DNA from: an uncultured Oscillospiraceae bacterium
Lineage (GTDB): Bacteria; Bacillota; Clostridia; UBA1381
DNA length: 12,126 nucleotides
Direction: 5' to 3'
NCBI GenBank assembly: GCA_946531785.1
Contig: CAMNAT010000029.1
Location: 1-12,126, forward strand
Position 1 is the first letter of the stretch. Each line of letters begins with the position of its first letter. Shown one piece after another: positions 7,377 to 12,126 of the stretch. The position numbers and the translations under genes are program-made. Below the pieces are notes generated by a model, which was given only the letters and a program-made list of their open reading frames with translations, did not search any database and had not been told where the DNA came from.

Positions 7377-8438
7377 TTACACCTTCTCCGCAATAAGCTT
7401 AGCCATTTCCTTACAGCCGACACGCTTCATGCCGTCGCTGTATATATCTGTTGTTCTGTATCCTGCATCAAGCACTTCATCTACCGCATCATTTATAGCC
7501 TTTGCCTCCTTGACAAGCCCGAAGGACATCTCGAGCATCATAGCAGCAGAAATGATAGTCGCGATCGGATTTGCCTTATCTGTGCCCGCGATATCAGGAG
7601 CCGATCCGTGGATAGGCTCGTACATGCCGCACTTTGTAGCGCCCAATGATGCTGACGGGAGCATACCGATAGAGCCGGCGATCGCCGATGAAAGATCCGA
7701 AAGTATATCGCCGAATATGTTCGATGTTACGATAACATCGAACTGCGCCGGATTTATCGCAAGCTGCATAGCGGCGTTATCGACATACATATGAGTGAGC
7801 TCTACCTCGGGATAGTCCTTTGAAAGCTCGATCATCGTTCTTCTCCAGAGCTTTGAGGAATCAAGCACATTTGCCTTGTCAACGGATACAACGCGCTTAT
7901 CGCGGAGCATTGCCGTTTCAAACGCTATCTTTCCTATCCGCTTTACCTCTTCCACGCTGTAGCGTTCCTCATCGCTTGCCCATGAGCCGTCCTCGGCGTT
8001 CTTTCTTTCACCGAAATATATCCCGCCTGTAAGCTCGCGGACAACCATTACATTAAGTCCGTTTTTAAGCTTCTCATCCTTTAACGGCGATGCATCCTTG
8101 AGCTGCGGCTTCAGGATAGACGGACGAAGATTTGAATAGAGTCCGAGCGCCTTTCTGATGCCGAGGAGTCCCTTTTCGGGTCTCTGCGGACAGTTATCCC
8201 ACTTCGGACCGCCCACCGCGCCCAGAAGCACGCTGTCCGATACCTTACAGATATCTATCGTTTCCTGCGGCAGCGGCTCGCCTGTCGCGTCAATCGCGCA
8301 GCCGCCCATAAGTACATCAGTGTAATTAAATTTATGACCGTATTTTGCTGCCACCGCATCCAATACTGTAACTGCTCCGTTTACTATCTCCGGTCCTATG
8401 CCGTCGCCCTTTATGAGTGCTATATTAAATTCCGCCAT
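7377..8438 (-). CDS. leuB: 3-isopropylmalate dehydrogenase LeuB
   Basis: A 353-residue cytoplasmic enzyme, normal length. It oxidises and decarboxylates (2R,3S)-3-isopropylmalate with NAD+ to the precursor of leucine, using Mg2+ or Mn2+. It starts with the family N-terminus IALIKGDGIGPEI. Substrate arginines are at 95, 105 and 134, the catalytic pair is Tyr141 (RELTGGIYFG) and Lys188 (VDKANVLD), and the metal-binding aspartates are 220, 244 and 248. The C-terminal EPIHGSAPDIAG loop for cofactor binding is present. The ATG overlaps the leuD stop codon by one base (TAATG), with AGAGGAAGGT 8 nt upstream, a typical coupled arrangement. The product is very unlikely to be isocitrate dehydrogenase, because the ELTGGIYFG signature is LeuB-like. 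Confidence 0.97.
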   Translation of the reverse strand: MAEFNIALIKGDGIGPEIVNGAVTVLDAVAAKYGHKFNYTDVLMGGCAIDATGEPLPQETIDICKVSDSVLLGAVGGPKWDNCPQRPEKGLLGIRKALGLYSNLRPSILKPQLKDASPLKDEKLKNGLNVMVVRELTGGIYFGERKNAEDGSWASDEERYSVEEVKRIGKIAFETAMLRDKRVVSVDKANVLDSSKLWRRTMIELSKDYPEVELTHMYVDNAAMQLAINPAQFDVIVTSNIFGDILSDLSSAIAGSIGMLPSASLGATKCGMYEPIHGSAPDIAGTDKANPIATIISAAMMLEMSFGLVKEAKAINDAVDEVLDAGYRTTDIYSDGMKRVGCKEMAKLIAEKV

Positions 8439-8929
8439 TACATTTTACCTTCCTCTATATATTTTACAAGCCCGCCGGCATTTATCAGCTCCTGCATGAA
8501 CGGCGGGAACGCTGTAGCCTGATAGGTCTTGTTTTTGCTTTCGTTTGTGATAACGCCCGTATCGAAATTGATCGACACCGTTTCACCCTCGTCTATATCC
8601 TTAGCCGCCTCGGGGCACTCCAGGATAGGAAGTCCGATATTAAGCGAGTTTCGGAAGAATATACGCGCAAAGCTCTCCGCGATAACACACGATATACCGC
8701 TCGCCTTTATCGCTATCGGCGCATGCTCACGCGATGAGCCGCAGCCGAAGTTCGCGCCGCCGACCATGATGTCGCCCGGTTTTACCTTGTTTACAAACTC
8801 CTTATCTATATCCTCCATGCAGTGCTCTGCAAGCTCCTCCGGAAGCGATGTGTTAAGATACCTCGCAGGTATGATAACATCGGTGTCGATGTTATCACCG
8901 TACTTTATTACTGTTCCTTTTGCATTCAT
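8438..8929 (-). CDS. leuD: 3-isopropylmalate dehydratase small subunit LeuD
   Basis: A 163-residue partner of LeuC. Together they isomerise 2-isopropylmalate to 3-isopropylmalate in leucine synthesis. The substrate-binding swivel-domain signature GGANFGCGSSREHAP lies at 57-71, after the N-terminal GDNIDTDVIIPARY. The length matches the short archaeal/clostridial LeuD type (about 160-170), not the roughly 200-residue enterobacterial type, which agrees with the short LeuC next to it. AGGAGG (8938-8943) lies 8 nt before the ATG. It starts 21 bp after leuC and overlaps leuB by one base. Confidence 0.96.
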   Translation of the reverse strand: MNAKGTVIKYGDNIDTDVIIPARYLNTSLPEELAEHCMEDIDKEFVNKVKPGDIMVGGANFGCGSSREHAPIAIKASGISCVIAESFARIFFRNSLNIGLPILECPEAAKDIDEGETVSINFDTGVITNESKNKTYQATAFPPFMQELINAGGLVKYIEEGKM

Positions 8930-8950
8930 ATCAATATCCTCCTCTTAGCT

Positions 8951-10213
8951 TCACATTACTTCCTCAGGCGCTGTGATCCTGCCTGTGACCGCCGATGCCG
9001 CCGCGACCTCCGGGCTTGCTAGATAGACCTCGCTCGCAACATGACCCATTCGTCCTAAGAAGTTGCGGTTGGTTGTAGACACGCATCTCTCGCCTGCTGC
9101 AAGTATTCCCATATGACCGCCGAGGCACGGTCCGCATGTCGGCGCTGAAGTTACACAGCCTGCTGTAAGAAGCGTTTTCAATGTCCCGTCCTCGAGCGCT
9201 TCAAGATAAATTCTCTGTGTTGCCGGGAAGATGATAGCTCTTATACCCTTCTTCACCTTTTTGCCCTTCAGAATAGCTGCAGCTCTCTGAAGATCGCTGA
9301 GTCTTCCGTTTGTGCATGAGCCGATAACTACCTGATCTATCGCTACCTCGCCCCAATTCTCCGGTGTTCTCGCGTTCTCGGGAAGATGCGGGAATGCTAC
9401 CGTGTGCGGTACGCTGCCGAGGTCTATATCTATCACCTGTGCATACTCCGCATCCGCGTCCGCTGCAAACTCAACGAACTCACGCTCTGAATGTGATCTC
9501 ATATACTCTCTTGTGAGATCATCGACCTCAAATATTCCGTTCTTTGCGCCTGCCTCGATAGCCATGTTTGCTATTGTGAATCTGTCGTCCATTGTAAGGC
9601 TGTGAAGTCCCTCGCCTGTGAACTCCATCGACTTATAGAGTGCGCCGTCAACGCCGATCATTCCGATTATATGTAAGATAAGATCCTTTCCGCTTGTATA
9701 CGGTCTGAGCTTGCCTGTGAGGTTGAATTTGATAGCCTCCGGAACCTTGAACCACGCCTTGCCCGTAGCCATGCCGGCAGCCATATCCGTTGAGCCTACG
9801 CCGGTTGAGAATGCGCCTAAAGCGCCGTATGTACAGGTGTGCGAATCCGCTCCGATGACCACATCACCGGCAACCACAAGACCCTTTTCCGGCAGCAGCG
9901 CGTGCTCTATGCCGACCTCGCCGACCTCGAAATAGTTCACTATTCCAAGCTCACTTGCGAAATCCCTTACCACCTTTGCCTGCTCCGCGGACTTTATATC
10001 CTTGTTCGGAGTAAAGTGGTCAGGCACAAGCGCGATCTTAGCCTTGTCGAATACATCATCAAGCCCGAGCTTTTTAAATTCACGGATACCCACCGGCGCG
10101 GTGATATCATTTCCCAGCACCAGATTCAGCTTTGCAAGGATAAGATCCCCCGCCTTTACCGAGTCAAGCCCCGCGGCTCTCGCAAGAATTTTTTGTGTCA
10201 TGGTCATTCCCAT
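8951..10213 (-). CDS. leuC: 3-isopropylmalate dehydratase large subunit LeuC
   Basis: A 420-residue aconitase-superfamily subunit carrying the 4Fe-4S cluster. The predicted cluster ligands are Cys300 (GSCTNGR), Cys360 and Cys363 (TCGPCLGG). Other conserved stretches are DHFTPNKD (65-72) and ADSHTCTYGALG. It belongs to the short (about 420 aa) archaeal/clostridial class. I choose the ATG at 10211-10213 (MGMTMTQKILARAAG, the usual family start) because GAAAGGA lies 9 nt upstream. An upstream TTG at 10229-10231 would add six residues, but the ribosome binding site would then lie inside the coding region, and an ATG at 10220-10222 abuts that site. The corA stop codon is only 27 bp upstream, with no room for a T-box or attenuator leader. 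leuA is not in the window. Confidence 0.95.
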   Translation of the reverse strand: MGMTMTQKILARAAGLDSVKAGDLILAKLNLVLGNDITAPVGIREFKKLGLDDVFDKAKIALVPDHFTPNKDIKSAEQAKVVRDFASELGIVNYFEVGEVGIEHALLPEKGLVVAGDVVIGADSHTCTYGALGAFSTGVGSTDMAAGMATGKAWFKVPEAIKFNLTGKLRPYTSGKDLILHIIGMIGVDGALYKSMEFTGEGLHSLTMDDRFTIANMAIEAGAKNGIFEVDDLTREYMRSHSEREFVEFAADADAEYAQVIDIDLGSVPHTVAFPHLPENARTPENWGEVAIDQVVIGSCTNGRLSDLQRAAAILKGKKVKKGIRAIIFPATQRIYLEALEDGTLKTLLTAGCVTSAPTCGPCLGGHMGILAAGERCVSTTNRNFLGRMGHVASEVYLASPEVAAASAVTGRITAPEEVM

Positions 10214-10222
10214 ATCAATCAT

Positions 10223-10229
10223 TCCTTTC
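10223..10229 (-). promoter_or_regulatory. Ribosome binding site that sets the leuC start
   Basis: GAAAGGA precedes the ATG at 10211-10213 by 9 nt. It overlaps or abuts the alternative upstream start codons, so it supports the shorter 420-residue form. Confidence 0.8.
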
Positions 10230-10240
10230 AAATTTATATA

Positions 10241-11161
10241 TTAATCAAACCATTTTTTGCGTTTAAAATAGATTATCTCTATAATAACTACCAATATACT
10301 GAATATTATAACCCCCGGATAGCCGTATTTTGACATAAGCTCCGGCATATACCTGAAGTTCATACCATACCATCCGGCAATAAGAGTAAGCGGCATGAAT
10401 ATAGTCGTTACGACTGTCAGTATCCGCATCGTCTTGTTCTGCATGATGTCGATCTGCGACTGATACATTTCACGAAGCTGACCGGTATATTCACGCAGCA
10501 TCTTTGTGTTGTCATACAGCCTGTCCGCACGGTTTGCAATAACTCGCAATATCCGGCAGTCCTCGGCATTAAATAAGCCGTTTTTGTTCTCACTCATCAT
10601 CTGCAGCATCTCCGAAAGCTGCTGATAATAGCCGTTAAGCGTCATTATCTCGCGCCTGTAGCGGAGGATGTCCTCGTGGAAGTCTTCAAGCTCATGATCC
10701 ATCAGCTCCTCCTCGACCTGAACGAGCTTATCCTCGTACCGCTGCAGATACAGAACATCATCATTTATGAGAAACTCCAGAAGCTCAATGAAAAACCTCG
10801 CCTCCAAAGTGGTATCGAACGCCTTTATCTCCGGCAGACGCGCCGCGATCCTTGCGATGCGCTGCGTATCGTCGATGAATACCAGATGCTTTTTATGGAT
10901 ATAGAATCCGAAGCCGAACTCCTTTTCTATAAGGTCCTGCTTGTCCGGGATAAGGATGGTGCCGATCGTGCAGCTGCGGAGTATTTCCACCTTTGAATAC
11001 TGCACATGCTCCATTGAATCCATCAACAGCTCATGATGATATGTCCCCTTATATTTCTCATCAAACTCTCCGAGAGTGAGCACCTCTACCAGTATCTCAT
11101 TCTCGCCTATCTCATCCTCATTCTGAATGGGAATAAGTTTTCTGTTCAGCTTGTACTTCAT
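10241..11161 (-). CDS. corA: CorA-family divalent cation (Mg2+) channel
   Basis: A 306-residue inner-membrane ion channel, expected to form a pentamer. The large N-terminal cytoplasmic part (about 1-240) includes a long charged helix region (about 140-240, with runs such as LVQVEEELMDHELEDFHEDI). Two membrane helices follow near the C-terminus, about 245-264 and 283-300, ending in a basic tail KRKKWFD. The selectivity motif GMN is at 266-268 in GWYGMNF, directly after the first helix, as in CorA. The substrate could be Mg2+, Co2+ or Ni2+, since family members differ; Mg2+ is the default assignment. The ATG has GAGAGGGAT about 6 nt upstream, and that site falls in a possible hairpin. leuC follows after 27 bp and the zinc-ribbon gene precedes by 42 bp. 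Confidence 0.93.
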   Translation of the reverse strand: MKYKLNRKLIPIQNEDEIGENEILVEVLTLGEFDEKYKGTYHHELLMDSMEHVQYSKVEILRSCTIGTILIPDKQDLIEKEFGFGFYIHKKHLVFIDDTQRIARIAARLPEIKAFDTTLEARFFIELLEFLINDDVLYLQRYEDKLVQVEEELMDHELEDFHEDILRYRREIMTLNGYYQQLSEMLQMMSENKNGLFNAEDCRILRVIANRADRLYDNTKMLREYTGQLREMYQSQIDIMQNKTMRILTVVTTIFMPLTLIAGWYGMNFRYMPELMSKYGYPGVIIFSILVVIIEIIYFKRKKWFD

Positions 11162-11165
11162 AGCT

Positions 11166-11200
11166 TCATCCCTCTCGTTATGTCGGCGCGAGGGAGATGA
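11166..11200 (-). promoter_or_regulatory. Hairpin that could hide the corA ribosome binding site
   Basis: In the 42-bp gap before corA, TCCCTC (11169-11174) pairs with GAGGGA (11190-11195). The stem continues inward by two more pairs past one mismatch and outward by three pairs past a 2-base bulge; the loop is 9 nt. In the minus-strand RNA the corA Shine-Dalgarno (rc of 11168-11176) lies in the second arm. No U-run follows, so it is not a terminator. A translational control role is inference only. Confidence 0.4.
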
Positions 11201-11203
11201 CCG

Positions 11204-11488
11204 CTACTTCCTCCCTGTGACAGCCCTGTAGCAGTCGCCGCAGTATGCAGGACGCTCCGGCGTAGGTCGCACGGGTATCATGACCACCTCTCCGCATTTT
11301 GCGCAGACGATCTCATATAATGTTATATCTCGCTTATTCTGCTCCCGCCGCTTTCGCTTTGAACGGCACGGCCTGCAGCGCGTCGGCTCCGTCATAAATC
11401 CCTGACGGGCATAGAATTCCTGCTCACCCTCGGTAAACAGAAATTCGGCACCGCAGTCGCGGCATTTTAAAACCTTTTCGGTATACAT
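11204..11488 (-). CDS. Small protein with two zinc ribbons
   Basis: A 94-residue, basic, soluble protein of unknown function. Eight cysteines form two CxxC-CxxC pairs. The first ribbon has Cys9/12 (CRDCGAEF) and Cys38/41 (CRPC), followed by a very basic stretch SKRKRREQNKR. The second has Cys62/65 (CAKCGE) and Cys83/86 (CGDC), with exactly 17 residues between the pairs, a spacing known from the CxxC-x17-CxxC family. The first half (EFLFTEGEQEFYARQGF) matches a widespread 'probable zinc-ribbon' family. The start is the ATG at 11486-11488 because GGAAAGGAT (11495-11503) lies just upstream. An ATG 21 bp earlier has no ribosome binding site. RNA or DNA binding is plausible from the fold and basic patch but not shown. 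It sits between sigH and corA in the same run. Confidence 0.85.
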   Translation of the reverse strand: MYTEKVLKCRDCGAEFLFTEGEQEFYARQGFMTEPTRCRPCRSKRKRREQNKRDITLYEIVCAKCGEVVMIPVRPTPERPAYCGDCYRAVTGRK

Positions 11489-11494
11489 CTTGTT

Positions 11495-11503
11495 ATCCTT
11501 TCC
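11495..11503 (-). promoter_or_regulatory. Ribosome binding site that sets the zinc-ribbon gene start
   Basis: GGAAAGGAT precedes the ATG at 11486-11488 by 6 nt. It lies inside the codons of the longer alternative reading, which lacks its own site, and so favours the 94-residue form. Confidence 0.75.
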
Positions 11504-11529
11504 ACGCATATATCGCGCAGCCTTGTCTT

Positions 11530-12126
11530 TTATACCAAGCTTTCAAGCTTTTTCTTTATTCTCTGTATAGCGTTATCGACAGCCTTGGCGTCACGCCCCA
11601 AAGACTCTCCTATCTCCTTATAGCTCCTGCCGCTGAGATAGCCCAGAAGCACGCTTTTTTCAAACTCGGACAGCGCGCCGCTGATTATACCCTCAAGAGC
11701 AAGCACACGCTCCCGTTCAAGCATTATCGATTCGGGATCGTTTGCCTCTCCGCCGTCAAGTATGCTCTCAACATCCGCTCCGCTGTCATTGTCAAACGCG
11801 CCGGAGCTGAGCGAGATATATGAATTCAACGGGCTGTGCTTGCGCCGTGATGCCTTTTTGACCGCGGATATTATCCTGCGCTCGATGCACACCCCCGCAA
11901 ACACCTTGAACAGCGGGAACTTAGTTTTATCAAACTCCATAACGGCCTTGTAAAGACCTATAAGTCCCTCCTGCACAACATCGTCATCATCTCCGCCCGC
12001 AAGATAGTACGGCTGAGATTTTTTGTGCACCAGCGGCTTATACCTGAGCAATACAGCCTCCAAGGCAGCCGCATCCCCGGACTTTGCGAGATCGACAAGC
12101 TCGTTATCTGTCATATCTGTGTAATC
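11530..12126 (-). CDS. sigH: RNA polymerase sigma factor, SigH (Spo0H) type, 5' end probably beyond the window
   Basis: A sigma-70-family factor that directs RNA polymerase to a subset of promoters; in Bacillus the SigH type serves the transition state and early sporulation. Counting from the ATG at 12112-12114 gives 194 residues. Region 2 spans about 24-92, with the core-binding DDDDVVQEGLIGLYKAV (42-58) and then FKVFAGVCIERRIISAVKKASRRKHSPLNSY, very like Bacillus SigH. An acidic linker (about 105-128) leads to region 4 (about 145-192), with the helix-turn-helix SYKEIGESLGRDAKAVDNAI. The four codons between that ATG and the window edge stay open, and no ribosome binding site is seen there. 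Bacillus SigH has roughly 20 more N-terminal residues, so the true start is probably outside. The zinc-ribbon gene starts 41 bp downstream. Confidence 0.88.
   Translation of the reverse strand, partial: DYTDMTDNELVDLAKSGDAAALEAVLLRYKPLVHKKSQPYYLAGGDDDDVVQEGLIGLYKAVMEFDKTKFPLFKVFAGVCIERRIISAVKKASRRKHSPLNSYISLSSGAFDNDSGADVESILDGGEANDPESIMLERERVLALEGIISGALSEFEKSVLLGYLSGRSYKEIGESLGRDAKAVDNAIQRIKKKLESLV

Noticed and set aside
10211..10231. Longer leuC reading from a TTG at 10229-10231
   Set aside because: The extra six codons contain the Shine-Dalgarno sequence that serves the ATG at 10211-10213, and the shorter form matches the usual LeuC N-terminus.
9839..10333. 164-codon plus-strand open frame across the leuC start and corA end
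   Set aside because: It runs antisense to two well-supported genes, shows no family similarity and has no clear ribosome binding site.
10300..10360. A TATAAT box near the end of corA as an internal promoter for leuC
   Set aside because: No acceptable -35 hexamer lies 16-18 bp upstream on the minus strand; the box alone is too weak.
11486..11509. Longer zinc-ribbon protein from the ATG at 11507-11509
   Set aside because: No ribosome binding site precedes it, and the extra codons contain the site for the next ATG.
12112..12114. The ATG at 12112-12114 as the firm start of sigH
   Set aside because: The frame stays open to the window edge, no ribosome binding site is visible before it, and relatives are longer at the N-terminus, so the start is left undetermined.
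1..12126. CRISPR arrays, tRNA/rRNA genes, transposases, phage or defence genes
   Set aside because: None seen on either strand. The only tandem repeat is the protein-coding TxxP array, and all strong open frames belong to the ten genes listed.

Overview
The window is about 12.1 kb of densely packed, moderate-GC bacterial DNA with every supported gene on the minus strand. The gene set points to an anaerobic member of the Bacillota, class Clostridia (inference). It has a Spo0H/SigH-type sigma factor, a short archaeal/clostridial-type LeuC with a 163-residue LeuD, the Firmicute gene order lon-ysxC, a FeoA-FeoB fusion, and a secreted protein with Pro-Thr tetrapeptide repeats and three S-layer homology (SLH) domains. 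A gut Oscillospiraceae/Ruminococcaceae- or Lachnospiraceae-like organism would fit. The species cannot be fixed by eye.

In transcription order (right to left), a tight run of eight genes comes first: sigH (11530 to the right edge, 5' end probably outside), a small protein with two zinc ribbons (11204-11488), corA (10241-11161), leuC (8951-10213), leuD (8438-8929), leuB (7377-8438), lon (5062-7374) and ysxC (4421-5047). The gaps run from a 1-bp overlap to about 42 bp, and I see no clear terminator inside the run. leuC, leuD and leuB encode the isomerase and dehydrogenase steps of leucine synthesis; leuA is not in the window. lon (an ATP-dependent protease) and ysxC (a ribosome-assembly GTPase) follow leuB so closely that they probably share its message.

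A 150-bp gap (4271-4420) then carries a good sigma-A-like promoter with an extended -10, a 12-bp palindrome just upstream of it, and a strong ribosome binding site. These drive a 957-residue secreted, wall-anchored protein with 25 exact T-x-x-P tetrapeptides. That gene ends at a textbook terminator (12-bp perfect stem, 1346-1373).

Four bases beyond the terminator lies a second, 19-bp inverted repeat (1301-1341). It sits immediately in front of feoAB, a fused FeoA-FeoB ferrous iron transporter whose first 423 codons run off the left edge. This repeat is the best candidate for an unexplained regulatory element. The rest of the window is mostly housekeeping genes, and I see no sign of a new defence, mobile or biosynthetic system. 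No stretch over 300 bp lacks a gene.
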